Notes under the pieces: generated by a model | The model's input: the letters and a program-made list of their open reading frames with translations, nothing else | The model's database searches: none | Told to the model about the DNA's origin: nothing | Shown: in pieces, positions 1 to 12,100 of the stretch | How positions within the stretch are numbered: the first letter of the stretch is position 1 | How the letters are laid out: every line of letters begins with the position of its first letter | NCBI GenBank assembly: GCA_018296165.2 | Contig: JACKQL020000079.1 | Location: forward strand, 156,728 to 220,727 | Length of the DNA: 64,000 bases | Direction: 5' to 3' | Origin: Termitomyces sp. T153 | Taxonomy: Eukaryota; Basidiomycota; Agaricomycetes; Agaricales; Lyophyllaceae | Program-made: the position numbers and the translations under genes

Positions 1-76
1 GTCTTGAGTTGCAATTATTTCTGAAACTGGTCAGTCCTTTCACACAAAAATGAGAAAAAGTTAGGATTCACTTCGA

Positions 77-173
77 TTCGGATACGGGGAATCGAACCCC
101 GAGCTGCCGCGGACATGTCAAGATGACACCATGAAATGAGAGGCGGCAATGTTAGCCATTACACCATATCCGA
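77..173 (-). tRNA. tRNA-Glu (CTC) with 25-nt intron
   Basis: Reading the minus strand gives a full cloverleaf. The 7-bp acceptor stem pairs TCGGATA (173-167) with TATCCGA (84-78), with discriminator A at 77. The T arm is CGGGG-TTCGAAT-CCCCG. The anticodon stem pairs GCCGC (147-143) with GCGGC (110-106). The loop reads C-T-CTC-A with anticodon CTC at 140-138. A 25-nt intron (136-112) sits directly after A37, the standard eukaryotic position, so it would be removed by tRNA endonuclease. The A and B box sequences of an internal Pol III promoter are present. Confidence 0.93.
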
Positions 174-2231
174 CTACGAACCAAGGCAGACTACAGACAT
201 TATAATATGTTACGTCAAACTTTCGCTCCACAAGAACTGGGAATTTGCATCCCGCCGACCTCTAGGATAAGATATTCCCAAGTCTTGAGGGAACTTCCTC
301 TAATGAAAATCTTGAACAGTGGATTAACCCGACCTTTCCCTGGTCACTTTTTGCATGAGATCTGTAAATCTACAGACATTACAATATGAGTTACTTCCAT
401 CAAAGAGCATATACAGACATGATCAACATTCACAAAAGTAGAGTACAACCTACTCAAGCTTGTCTTCATAGGTCACTTAAAGAGACTGGTCACATCTGTG
501 AGTCCACCATCACTGCATGCATAGTCGATCCTAAGGTCAAACTCAGACGTCGACGGTTCAACGTTCAACGTTCATCAATCCATCTCGAATACTGGGAATT
601 ATGTTCAAAGATCCCGCGGGCTGCTATCGATCAAACATCTCTTCCATCGCCTTGAATTTCTTGTCCCTCTCCCTAAGAGTCTACATCCCCCTAATCAGAT
701 TTAAATTTATATGCTATGACCTCACTTCGTCGACCAGAGCCCTCATCTATGCCATCCTGGATCCTTTTCCTACTCCTGCCCTGGAGAAAAATCTCAACAA
801 ATTGGCCTTGTCATGAAGCATCACCAAGATAACTTCACATATAAGCTATTATGCCGGCAGGCACTTCATACATGATAGCCTTATCCCTACCAACATAGCA
901 TTTGTCGCATTAACGATGTTCTAAGCACGGAAGGGTTTAGCAATTGACAACCGATAACCTCTGTAGGAACCCGCTAACTCTTGCGAGCGACTTCCAAGAT
1001 AACGGGAGGGCATATTATTGATCGTCAAACATGATAAAAAAATGCGACAAATGGCATAAGTACTGTCAACACTCGAGTCAGTTCAAGCCAACGACATCGA
1101 TACGACGCACCTTTTAAATATACACATCACGCAGGAATCATTAACTCGCCCCACGTCCTCACTGCCAAGATACCCCCGAAGAACATAGTAACACCAACGA
1201 GAAGATTTATGTTTCCTGGAAGCTTTTCAGGTGCGAAGAGTTCGGTCTGGAGGAACCTAGTTCAAAGTCAGGATATTCGAGCTTAGACCTCGCACGCGAT
1301 AAGGCTCACCTCGAGAAAGCAGACTGGTCTTCATCGTGAGCGCCGACGGTGCGTCTTTGTGATGGATGGGGCATATATGACGGGACGGAGCCAGGTGCAG
1401 AACGACGAGCCATTTTGGTGCAGTTGGGAGAAAACTAAACAAGTCCGTGACGTCTCGCCAAGTTTTACTTTTTTCCACGATTCGGGTTAGGGTTACTCTG
1501 AAGCCGGCCCGATTGTTTTCACGGATTTTGCATTCGATACATACCACCACAATATCGCAATTGAAGAATGTCACGCATTCAGTTAACACTTTCAACGACG
1601 ATATTTTCTCCAGAATCAGATCCACAGCCATACACCATCCCATCAGGGGTGCTCATTGGTTTGTCCAGTCCACTTTTTTAAGAAGTTCAAGCATTGCCTG
1701 ATCAAAACGGCAAAAGCTGGTGAACTCCTGTCCTCAAATTACGGGTGAAAACCCGCCTGATGTTGTAAACTATGAACTGGTAGCCGCTTACAATTTGTGG
1801 GAATATCCGATGCCCGCACTGTGATGAAGTAAAACTGAACGAACGGAACAGAGAATTGAGCACACTTTAGGCTCAGGAACAAACCAGCTGTTGCCATAAC
1901 TTAGATGTAACAAGTTGCTAACTTATACACATAAGTACCTAATTTACTGATTTGGGACAATCAATGACCTCAGCCACAAATAAGCAGGACAGGTCTTCCG
2001 CAGATTCTATCACCAGGTAACCGGTAGCAGAGGTAGCAATTTCGACTCAGTAGCACTTTTGACGCTTCCGTATTATCTGTTCAGCTGAGGTGAGTATTGA
2101 TTCAAGGTCACTTTCCGACCTGATTACATAAGGCAAGGCCAACGGCAGTTGGATCGACGTCTCTTTCTCCATATGTATGCAAATATTTTAAACAGCTTGA
2201 GTGGATTTGTTCTCACTATCGGATTGTACAT
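174..2231. other. intergenic, no recognisable gene
   Basis: Only short open frames on both strands (longest about 128 codons, minus 1257-1643), with no family signature or plausible splice-joined frame. The last part is the upstream region of the P450 gene. I see nothing else that can be supported. Confidence 0.5.
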
Positions 2232-4251
2232 ATGTCGCTGTCCCCGGTAAACCTTGCTGTGGCGACCACTGGCGGTCTTCTTTTGCTCCGTTGGTGGTTC
2301 CTCAAAACCAAGCAAGTAGCTCTCCTTCCGCCTGGTCCGCCTGGGCTACCTATCGTTGGTGTAAGTAGCCAATTTCGTCTCTTCAAGCCTAATTCAACCA
2401 GCTGATAAATATAGAATGTTGCCGACATGCCTACCTCAAAAGAGTGGGTAACCTTTGCGGAGTGGGGAAGGGTGTGGGGTGCGCGCGACGTTGTTGCGAT
2501 AATTGCAATACAGGAATTGACTTTACGCTAAGGGGGCCTCATATCAGTCAAGCTCCTCGGACGTTCCATGATCATCGTCAACTCTGCGCAAATAATGGCT
2601 GAATTGGACAAGCAAGGATCTATGTATTCCGATCGACCGAGGCTTGAGATGGGCGGTGAACTGGTTGGCTATAAGGACACGCTGGTACTCACACCATATG
2701 GACCGCGCTTTCGGACGTTCCGCAAACATTTCGCCCGCCATTTTGGTACGCCAGCTTGTGTGGATCAGCATCATCCAGTGATTGAATACGAAACACGACG
2801 GTTCTTAAAGAGAACGCTTGCAAATGTGGACGATTTGAACAAAAATCTTCGTAAGTAAGTTGTTGATTTTGCTCAATCGACGTGATATTTCCTCAGCATC
2901 GTCTCATCACAAGGCTAACTGGAGGTATCATTATGCAACTTACATATGGCTACGAAGTGCAAGAAGGAAGAGATCCCTTCATCACGCTTATTGAAGGCGC
3001 CAATGACAACTTCAGTGCAGCGACTGGTCCTGGTGCATTTTTAGTCGATTTCTTCCCCGCATTGAAGTATCTCCCAGAATGGCTACCTGGCATGGGCTTT
3101 CTTGCTCTCGCCCGTGAATGGGCCAAGGCAACACAGAATATGATTGAGGTCCCCTTCAATTACACTAAACAGCAGTTGGTGAGTGACCTATTCATTATTC
3201 AATATTAAGTTGCAGCCTCATACGCGCATACAGGCTTCTGGCGTTTCCCGTTCCTCGTTTGTTTCCGAGAACCTTGAAAATGAGAAATCTATGAGCCAAG
3301 AGGACATCCTCGAGGTCAAACTTGCAGCTAGCTCTATGTACGGAGGTAGGTGCCTAGAGGATCAATCACAGTGATCTGTACTAATTGCTTTTTGTCTCAA
3401 GGTGGTGCCGATACCACTGTATCAGCCCAATATGCCTTCTTCTTGGCTATGGTTCTCTTTCCAGGTACCCTTGAGTTCAACCCTCTTTGACTTTCCGAGT
3501 CTGACTGACAGAACATTTTTAGATGTCCAGAAGAAGGCGCAAGCAGAAATCGACAAGGTCATAGGCAATGAACGCCTTCCTACCCTGGCAGATCGCCCTC
3601 ATCTTCCATATGTCAACGCCGTTGTTACAGAGGTGTTGCGATGGAACAGTGTTGCCCCCACGGGTATGTACTTGACCATGGTAGCTCTTCTGTCCCTCCC
3701 GATTTTTGTAAACCCAGGTGTCCCACATACTGCAATGGAAGACGGGATCATCAACGGATATCTGATTCCTAAAGGTTCCATAATCATCGCCAACCTCTGG
3801 TACACCCTAATTAACTCGATAGATCTATCAAAATGCTGATAGGAGCGTTGGTAGGAACATGCTTCATGATCCCGAGGCGTACCCGGAGCCTTTCGAGTTC
3901 CAGCCAGAGCGGCATATCGCGACATCAGAAAAACCTGCTCAGCAGAATCCAAGAACTATATGTTTTGGATACGGACGTCGCATTTGTCCTGGTATGTTTC
4001 TGGCACAGACATCGCTTTTCTCGCTTGTGGCTACCTCGCTTGCTGTCTTCGACATAAAGAAGGCCATTGAGAATGGCGTCGAGATTACTCCCGTTCACGA
4101 GAATACGTCCGGAATCATCAGGTAGGTCGCGCCCACTGTGTTAAAGCATTGTTTAACAGAACTATCGAGCAGTTTCCCTGAACCTTTCAGGTGCAATATT
4201 ACGCCTCGATCACAGAAGGCCGTATCACTTGTTCATGACGAACACCTGTGA
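2232..4251 (+). CDS. cytochrome P450 monooxygenase (microsomal, ten exons)
   Basis: Spliced model of 511 aa: exons 2232-2360, 2415-2478, 2533-2854, 2914-3178, 3234-3345, 3402-3464, 3523-3663, 3718-3799, 3843-4121 and 4173-4251. All reading phases agree. An N-terminal hydrophobic anchor is followed by the proline hinge LPPGPPGLPIVG. Exon 6 has the I-helix motif GGADTT, exon 7 the K-helix ExxR (TEVLR), and exon 9 the PERH element and haem loop FGYGRRICPG with the cysteine ligand. So it is a complete, probably active ER-bound oxygenase using NADPH-P450 reductase. It resembles the large agaric group annotated as O-methylsterigmatocystin oxidoreductase-like; the substrate cannot be read from sequence. 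Introns are 43-59 nt. The start at 2232 is chosen because it gives anchor plus hinge at the usual spacing. Confidence 0.93.
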
Positions 4252-5070
4252 GGGCTAATGAAACAATCGTACCATGTGCTATGATAATGATTACAGTGCA
4301 TTAATTCTACCGTGAAATGGTTGAAATGGTAAAGAAAGGGAAAGTTAGTGCCACCTTCAGTGTGCTGTAACTAGTGTGTACAGATCATTTGTTATCTAGA
4401 AGCATTCTGTGAGTCTCTGAGTCCTAGTAAACGGTTTCAAGGTTCGCCGTTGTATTGTGACATATGTACAAATCATAGAATTCATGTCATAAGAGACGAT
4501 TTATCATCATATCGATTTCTACGCGTTCGTCCTTCAAGTTGTCATGATTGACAGTCGATTTGATGTGTTACTCGCAAATTTATTAGCCATAGCTTCTCCC
4601 GGATCAGAACTTTCTCCGCAACTTCGATCAACCACATGGTGTCAGCGATCATCGATCATCATTTCATTAAGCAATATTCATTCATGTCGCGCTGACAGCT
4701 GATAATAGCCTCTTTCCTTTCATAAGCCTTTCTTTTCAATACACGTTCTTTCAATTGCATATGTACATCCATCTCATTCTCCCTGAGTTATACTTAGATA
4801 AATATCTGAGACCAGTGTGGGCCATTATGAACCAGAGTTGATACAGTGTTTTTTCGCTCTGGCCTTACCGTGACGACCCTAGAAATGATGTTGGTGTCAA
4901 CTGCAGATCGGACAACTTACATACGGCTATAGTCCTCCATTTGGCAGTTCTCAACCATCACCGGATACCTGCGCTATTCGCGTCAACTTCGGCCACACTT
5001 GGGCGACGTGAGTTTATGGTTTTGCTCTTCTTGCTGACGATATTTTCTGTGACAACCCCTTCTCTCTATC
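4252..5070. other. intergenic spacer
   Basis: Separates the P450 stop from the next gene on the same strand. No coding signal, RNA gene or repeat was recognised; it must hold the P450 terminator and the promoter of the DUF6534 gene. Confidence 0.5.
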
Positions 5071-7121
5071 ATGGTGTCCACTCGCATGGCCGAACACATT
5101 GACGCAAAGTGAGTGCTCTCACAGATAACTTGTCGCGTCTTGCTCAAGATCTGGGTGTCAGCATGGGCTCTATGCTCATCGGTGTCATTGTAAGCGCGGT
5201 CTTGTTGGGCGTCTCTCTTGTGCAGACCTTTTACTATTATCTTAGTAAGTGATCTTCTGCTCAACGTACTTATCAGAGTGACGGTCTCCCCTTGAACAAG
5301 ATTACCCCAAAGACCGATGGTTTCTACGAACCCTAGTATATCCCAATTTTTTCGAGATTAAAACCTCCTGATAGTAGTCTCTTCAAGGTTGCTCTCACTG
5401 CTTTATTTGACACCGTGCATCTCGTCTTGATCACACATACGAGTAGGCACGATACCATGGGTAATATCTCTTGACTAATGCACCGTTATAGTTTACCACT
5501 ATCTTGTTTCCAACTACAAGTCTGTCCGAATTGTAACTTCTTCGTATCAACTTGCTAACTTGCAGCTGAATAGTAAACCTGAATCGATGGAACTCCTGAT
5601 TTGGTAAGTGTGCCCCTCTCCTTCCGGCTTTCTGGTAAGGTTGATCCTCTATGATCAGGTCTGTCCTGGTAAGTGTACCCGTGTCAAACTCCGGCATTGA
5701 ATTGGAATTTGAACTCTCTGTAATAGCTCGAGGCTTTGTTTACGGTACGATCACATCGATCATTGAAACCTTGCGTTATCTAAATCTTACGTCAGGGCGT
5801 GACCGGTGCTTTAGTTCAATGGTGAGGATGCATCGATTTGTTTTGATATCATGACATTTGAACGGTTTAAAGCTTCTATCTGACGCGAGTTTGGTTGCGT
5901 GAGTATGCTCGAAGATTGTTCGTCAGACTACTGTGATTGAACCATATTTACAGTCAGCAACAAAAACAAGTTCCTGACTGGTTTCATTCTGGCTATTGTC
6001 GTGGCAAATGCCAGTAAGCTCATCAATTCGGCAGGAAATTGATTACTAAGTTTTTTCTTATATCAGCGATGGGCACTGGTATGTTGCGATCAGTACGATC
6101 CCTCCCGAATGAGCTCTTACAGATATTGTTCAGTTTGGGTAGTTCTATCGTAGGTCGTCATTTGCTGATACTTCAAACGTATATTGATAAAGTATCGAGG
6201 ATGCAACTCAACACGTTCGACGAGTTGCTGTCGATTTCGGTGAAGGCTTATCTGGTCTCAATTCGAGCTCGACTGATAAAGTCGCAGCCGATTACCATTT
6301 CTATCAATGCACTATCAACGGCGGCAGACATTCTCATTGCAGTAAGCCTCTGCATCATACTCCACCAAGCCCGAACGGGGTTCAGGAAGTAAGTGCTTTC
6401 GCATGATGACTAAGGTTGCGAGCTCGACATATGACTTTCTTTCAGGTCAGACACAATGATCAACAGATTAGTAAGTTCGGGACGTTTGGGGTTGACTCTG
6501 ATTTCCTTTCTAATGCTTCATATCAGACACTATTCATTGTGAACACTGGGGTGTAAGTGATCTCTGTCATTATCGTTGATGTTGGGATAAATGTTGATGT
6601 TGAAATAAATTATTGCCGCTGAAGTTTGACTAGGTATCTATCTGCAAGGTTACCAACTAGAAATTGAACGCTTAATTTCTCTTCAGCATATGTGCTATGG
6701 CGTCACTTATTTCTGTACGTGTGTTGGCCTGCTCAGAACCTCAGTCCCCGTTTAAAATATATTCAGCTGATCGCTTCTCCCCTCACTTTGATTTACGCGA
6801 CATTCTACTTCTGCATTGGACGCTGTGAGTTCCAGTGACTCAATGGGTCGATTTCCCTCATCTACTCTCTAAGTATACACGAACTCTTTTCTTGCTACGC
6901 TCAATGCTCGGAAGGCAATAACCGGGCAGGTTGACGACATTAGCCACATGCTCGTATCCATTCCACCAACTCTTCTTAACACCCACCAAGGTTCGGCTGG
7001 AAAGAAATCGCACCAACAAACTATATCCATCAGGATAGAAACTACACAGGAACAACACGGAAAAGTTCCAGCGAGTAATTTGGTGTGTTATTACTGTTCC
7101 GGTGATTCTCCTTGTGTCTAA
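5071..7121 (+). CDS. DUF6534-type seven-helix membrane protein (many small exons)
   Basis: About 18 exons join into a DUF6534-like protein, a family of basidiomycete membrane proteins of unknown function with about seven helices. Clear exons are 5071-5108, 5162-5244, 5301-5335, 5388-5442, 5492-5519, 5574-5603, 5659-5668, 5727-5744, 5796-5821, 5873-5898, 5954-6013 and 6067-6078. Further exons carry the family landmarks ISINAL, LHQARTGFRKSDTMINRL, ICAMASLIS, FYFCIGRLYTNS and LATLNARKAI. The N-terminus reads HIDANMGSMLIGVIVSAV, the usual start of helix 1, and YPKDRW marks the first loop. Exons of 10, 12 and 18 nt occur. The join around 6079-6200 and the exact 3' end are uncertain; the stop at 7119-7121 is the first in frame. 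Start 5071 or 5086 (both ATG, same frame) are possible. Confidence 0.75.
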
Positions 7122-7461
7122 CCAATGGTCACCGCGATCATAAGCGCACTCGTTCACAAGGAAAGTTGGCCGATAAGGAACTTTATAGCGAGGAAGAAGA
7201 TCCGGTGTGTATTCTGCATCTATCTACACATAACTTGAACTTTACCTTCCAATCGCGCGTTGCAGAGACAGAATGTTGCCCTTGAGACAACAAAAACCCA
7301 CGAATCATTTGAGTCGGATCGACACCCTGTATAACTACCACCAGATCGGGGCCCGTTCCCGCTTATACATATATACTTGACCTCGTCTTCCATCATCAGT
7401 AGAAAAAATCATCGAGGACACAAAAGAAAACACTCGTACCCGGGCCGAATTTGGTCGTAAC
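7122..7461. other. intergenic spacer
   Basis: Sequence between the DUF6534 gene and the left border of segmental duplication copy 1. No gene was recognised. Confidence 0.5.
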
Positions 7462-8715
7462 CACACATTTCCCAGATTGATGGCAGAAAAAATTTCATTG
7501 TTGTATTATTGTGGAGGGTCATTTGGCGACCCATGAATGGGGGTTTGCAAGGTTGAAACAACAACTATTTCCGAACGGCCGATTTTAACTGGTCGTAGAT
7601 CTTACTACACCAATTCTACTTTGACCGACCCATTTGAAGTTCTGGTTTTGAATCAATAAGAATATCAAACTGGTATGGGCCGAAGGCACAGCATGTCCAA
7701 GATCTAGGTTACGTAAGATAAGTATTATTTTTTTTTTCAGTGGGATCACTATAGGCCGTACTAGTGGACAATTCACAAAGTGCTGGTGCTCAGACCACGA
7801 TTGAGGGTTGAGTCTGGAGCCACTTCGAAATACGCACGCGAGGTGGAACTCGACTGTCTTCATCAGCTTCTAGCCTATACCCACTATAACCTCGGTCTCT
7901 TTTCTCCAGATTACTACCAATCGGGAGGAAAAATTTCCATGTATTTCTGGCTGTATTTATTCCTTTTGCTTTCTTTCCAAGGGATGCTCATCGGTTGTCA
8001 GACAATCTAGTTTTATTTTATTAGTCATTGCTACCTTGAATTGAGTATTGAATACTTCTGGATGTTTTCTGGTCATCCCTTTAATTAGGCCTGCTTTCGA
8101 TGAATTGCTTATGAGAGTGATAACGAGATATAAATTATTTGACTGCAAAAATCTTCCAACGCCACAAGCTTGTCCCACCTCGAAGGAGCTTGAGGACGCT
8201 ATTTTTGATGGGGCGCGTTGTCCAGATTGCATATTGATTGATTGATTCCACGTTGGCCAATGTAAAAAAAAGTGTACATCAATAGTTCTATGGATTGATA
8301 AACCAGTCTTGTCGACTAGTTATCATGACAATCCAAAAGAAAAATTCACCAGTCATAGTATAGCCGTAAGACAAAGGGAATGTCATTCCACTTATTTTCG
8401 CAGCCGTTGCAAGAGTTGTCGTGTTACCAATAGATGTTGAGGTCACAAGAATCATCATGAATGGGCCAGAATTTGACAGTCACACTCATTAATGTGAGTT
8501 AATAGCACAAAACCAGAGAAAATCGATGGATAACAAGGAGCTACATGAGCTAGTTCTGTAGCAAGAAATGGAAGATGATTCAAACCGGAGGCAACGAGGA
8601 TTAGAACAAACGGGGGTGAAGATGAATGGAAAGGCATTCGAAAGCGAACATATAAGTCCATTGGGGAGCTCTATTCATCATGCATCAGTATGTGTATAAC
8701 TTCAGTTGCAATGAT

Positions 8716-9077
8716 CTACTGACCTCGAACATGGACAGTTCGAACAGCTCCAAAATCACCAGCTTCGGGCAGCAGGTCGGCACCCACTAGCCGCCCAATA
8801 TCCGAGAGAAGGTCTCCAACGCTGTCCAATGCTCCCCTAGAAGCAGTGACGTAAGTAAGTACCATTATGGTCAACGAAATTGAGCATTTGCCCTTACGCA
8901 AATCCGTCCTCTACAAGATCTAAACGCATCAGTTAGAGCTAAAAAGATTGGGCAAGCTGGTAAACACTTACTACGTGCAATCAGTCCTACTCCTTCTGTC
9001 GATACAACGGGTGTAGCGAGGGCAAGAGTTGCGAGGGTGGTCGCGACAAGCAGGAAAATGGTACGGAAGGAAGGCAT
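8716..9077 (-). CDS. small secreted protein SSP-1 (82 aa)
   Basis: Three exons on the minus strand: 9077-8972, 8919-8898 and 8836-8716, giving 82 aa. The N-terminus MPSFRTIFLLVATTLATLA is a typical signal peptide with cleavage likely after ALA. The mature part is about 60 aa, acidic and cysteine-free, ending in VRTVHVRGQ. No known domain; function unknown. Two paralogues lie in the window (20108-20451 and 25146-25619) with the same first-exon length and splice phase. An alternative in-frame acceptor 9 nt further on would shorten exon 2 by three codons. The start is the only ATG before the signal peptide and is shared by all three copies. Confidence 0.75.
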
Positions 9078-9162
9078 TGTGATCACTGACTTAGATACCA
9101 GGATATCAATCAGAAAATCGAGCTCTGTCGCTGATGAGGAGTAAGGGCTTCGACAGGTCAAC

Positions 9163-9170
9163 CTTTATAG
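9163..9170 (-). promoter_or_regulatory. TATA box of SSP-1
   Basis: Minus-strand CTATAAAG lies 86 bp upstream of the SSP-1 ATG. The identical octamer stands at nearly the same place before SSP-2 and SSP-3, which supports it as a real core promoter. Confidence 0.6.
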
Positions 9171-9345
9171 TGAACCTGTGAGATAAAATGCTAGCTATCT
9201 TGGCAAGATGGATGTTGACATATAGAAGCTATTTCGATGTATCAATAAACCATCAGCCCAAGACGTTAGAGAACGCCCATCTCGTAAGACCCCATGACTG
9301 CCATCGACAAGAAATATTGATCTAGTCAGCTATAGTTCGCTTTGG

Positions 9346-10050
9346 TTTCAATAAAATCTGCGTTCACAAAGACCATTGCTACTCACAAGAATAGAAATCT
9401 ATCTTCCGTCATGTCTGGCACTAGTTCTATGTTATTACCGTTTTCATTGCCCGACGATCACAAGTGCAAAGGCCACGAAAACTATACTGACCCGGAAGAT
9501 CAATATGATTGCCCACGGAAAACCGCGAGGCTTACTCAACTATTGGGAGAATAAGATTATTATCTCCGAAGCCCTAAAGCCCAAGAAGAGGGAAGCTCCC
9601 GAAAACAGTGGAAGAACCTGACGAAGACGCTGCCAAACTAAGAAGTACCAGTCCAGATTTCCCTCCCAACCACGAATGCAGAGTGAGCTCGAATACGAAC
9701 TCCGCGAGAGTGTAGCCGCATCGTCGATCTTGATCAACCTGAACGATACCGCGGGATCGGGCATCGACCCTAATGGAAGTTCACATGCCATGTAGACATT
9801 CTTGGAAAAGCAGTCCGGCGCAGGAAGTCACCGTATGCAGAATTGTTACAGCTATGCGTGCACAGTGAAAGGGTACAGACTAAAAGAGACCAAAAGATCA
9901 GACTAGAGGTTCGCGGGTTCAGCACAGATATATTGTGTATGTAGTAACATGTAACATTAGTTACTTACCTAGAGGGTCACGGGTTCAGCACAGAGACCCG
10001 CAAACTCTCCAGGACCAAAAATTGACTCTACGGTCACGTGAGTAAGTGAG
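9346..10050. other. possible decayed gene, + strand open stretches
   Basis: An ATG near 9411 opens a 47-codon frame (MSGTSSMLLPFSLPDDHKC...). The next frames continue with charged, coding-like sequence to about 9795 but only through frame changes. No domain is recognised and no convincing intron joins were found, so it is either a relic or a small unrecognised gene. Around 9900-10010 the phrase GGTTC(A/G)CGGGTTCAGCACAGA occurs twice, a short local duplication. Confidence 0.25.
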
Positions 10051-10580
10051 GGGAGCATCAATGGAAGTAAATGTAGGGTCTCTGGCATACAATCTCAACA
10101 AGAATATGAAGGAAAAGGAATTGGCAGACTGTACATTGATGGTACTAAGGTTGCCAGTGAGGACGGGAGCATAGAAAAGATGTGCAAGTTGTGCAAGGCT
10201 GCAAATGATGCAGGAGCAGATATTACTGACAATAGTTTCATTGTGAAACTCCCCGACTTGTTCCCTGAATCGTCGGGACCCCATTGTATCGACAATGTAT
10301 GGGGAAACTGAGCTTGTAAAGGTCATCCAGACCCTGACAACCCATGATGAGTGTATTGCTAACAGATCGGGTTGGCACTCGAAGCGACAATTCATGCATT
10401 CCAGGCACAAGTCAATAGTTTGGTCAAAGAAGAAACCAAACTCAGATACAAAGTGCCCAAACTGCAGGAAAACTGGTCACCTCTAACTGGACTGTTTCCA
10501 AGAAGGGGAGGCATACAACGCCAGTACCCATTGTAATGGAAAGGGAAGTGCACAACATCCATTTCAGGCATTCTGAGATC
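10050..10580 (+). pseudogene. Copia-type gag relic with zinc knuckle
   Basis: Translated in shifting frames, the stretch gives a Ty1/Copia gag of agaric type: AAND AGADITDNSFIVKLPD-like sequence, then MYGETELVKVIQTLTTHDE, then the CCHC knuckle CPNCRKTGHL-x-LDC at 10453-10494. An in-frame stop lies inside the knuckle and at least one frameshift lies upstream of it. No protease, integrase or RT follows, so only the gag remains. This region still has CpGs, unlike the block to its right. Confidence 0.6.
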
Positions 10581-10730
10581 TAGTAGATCGAGGCCTTTAT
10601 TCTCAAAAGTTTGATGCTGGATCTGTACAACTGCTTGTATCTGTTTGTTCCTTATCTTTATCTTCATCTCATCATCTTATCTTGTTCTTTTCTTATCTTA
10701 CACCTGAATAAGCATCAACCTGATAATACA

Positions 10731-10960
10731 ACCACAAGCTACAGTCCATGCCTTCAGCATGGGCTTGTAGCTCTTGCAAAGTTCCAGACCCAATCTCACT
10801 ATGTTCAGATAGGTCTTTGTATTTTGTCAACTTGATGCTGAGATCCAAACTCAACCTCATTAAGTTCAGTCAGGTCTTTGTATTTTGTCAACTCAATGCT
10901 TAGATCCAAACCCAACCTCAGTATGTTCAGTCAGATCTTTGTATTTTGTCAACTCCTACC
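10731..10960. repeat. tandem repeat of ~63 nt in an LTR-like element
   Basis: Three units built around TCAGTCAGGTCTTTGTATTT and GATCCAAACCCAACCTCA follow each other from about 10795 to 10955. They are preceded by the phrase TTCAGCATGGGCTTGTAGCTC. The same phrase and the same units occur on the opposite strand at 32553-32830. A degenerate further unit is visible near 11080. The structure suggests an LTR or its edge from one retrotransposon family. Confidence 0.65.
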
Positions 10961-12100
10961 TTTTTTCAATCAATGTGTTTATTGTCCTGTCATGTCAATG
11001 TCAGTAAATGTCAGTCATTTCAATTATATTTAACTCTAAACCTTCCTTTGGAGTATTCCATTATTTTTAATGTAATGCTGGAATCCAGACCAAACCTCAT
11101 GTTAGGTTTTCAATATTTCAACTCTTCCAAGTGATTACCATTTAATAGATCATCTTCAATATATTTGAAAATTTAAAATCATTGATGAATCAAAGTCTCC
11201 TCCAGCTTCTGTCTTCTTTTTACTCATACATTTTGAAGAGCATTTTTGACACTTTCTTGACACCAGAATATACTAAAGAGAGAGAAATCATGGCTGACAA
11301 AGGTTGGAGCAAATCAAGGAGGTGTTGGGAGAGATTCTGGAGAAGTGGGGCAGTGGGGCAGCTTGGGAAGAGGTCAGGGGGTCTGGGAGTGGGTTGTGAC
11401 ATCACCCCCCCTTCAGTGTCAAGACCCTCGAGGCATGGAGCATGAGTCAGGGATCAGCAGGGGCATGGAAATCAAAGCCAGAGCAATATTGATTAAACCA
11501 CAGTGAGCAGCAGTGGCATGGGGAACAAAGTTGAAGCATGGCTGCTGTTTGTCAGGGGGCTCTTCCCAATCAATTAAAAGGGTCAGATGTACTCTGGTGC
11601 TTCCCAATTTCTTCTCCATGTCTTCCTTGGCCTTGTCAGCAGCCTCTCCATCTGTAAGGGGACAACCCTTTGGTGGGTAGTCCAACCCTATTTTGGGCTT
11701 AGCCCCATGGTATGTTACTGGACCAGCTGTCTGATCTACTTCCTATTCCCCTTTTGTTTTGTTTAGTCAGCCCTTTGTAGTCATTGGACTCTATTTCTCC
11801 ATTTGACATATTGATAGTCATTACTGCTTAGCATACCCAGGCTGCTTACCACATATAGCATTAGTCATAGCATAGCTATAGATGTAGTATTTAAGCTGGT
11901 CACAAGGATGGAATATGCTTAGACCAATCAATACCAGCATTCCTCAGGTCTATCCAGTGAACTAATTGTGAGAACCCTAGCATTGCTACCTTGCTCAGCT
12001 CACTGTGCTCACCCCTTGCCTGCCTCTTGGCTGCTATTCTGCTCCTTTAACACTCCTTGTTGCTTGTGCTTGCTCACTCTAGCTGGGTTCACCTGCAGAG
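10961..12100. other. CpG-poor transposon-derived sequence, no intact gene
   Basis: AT-rich then G-rich (+ strand) sequence almost without CG dinucleotides. The only one seen is in CCTCGAGG near 11425. Short open frames exist on both strands but none has family features. Taken as the left part of a decayed retroelement. Confidence 0.5.

Larger units (their letters stand above)
7462..9345. repeat. segmental duplication, copy 1 (direct partner at 18791-20730)
   Basis: Begins at CACACATTTCCCAGATTGAT and stays alignable by eye with 18791 onward through the SSP gene and past its promoter to about GATCTAGTCA near 9325. Divergence is moderate, with substitutions and small indels. The two copies have the same orientation and are separated by the 10-18.7 kb transposon block. 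From 7462 to 8715 the copy holds no gene I recognise, only the 3' flank of the SSP gene. Some of that 3' flank also resembles sequence near 24900-25020 beside the third SSP gene. Confidence 0.85.

Noticed and set aside
1257..1643. 128-codon minus-strand ORF
   Set aside because: No signal, motif or splice continuation; an open frame of this size is expected by chance in 2 kb.
2851..2896. P450 exon 3 donor at 2851 and acceptor at 2896
   Set aside because: This junction breaks the phase of all later exons; the donor at 2855 and acceptor at 2913 give NLRKLTGGI as in relatives and a total length divisible by three.
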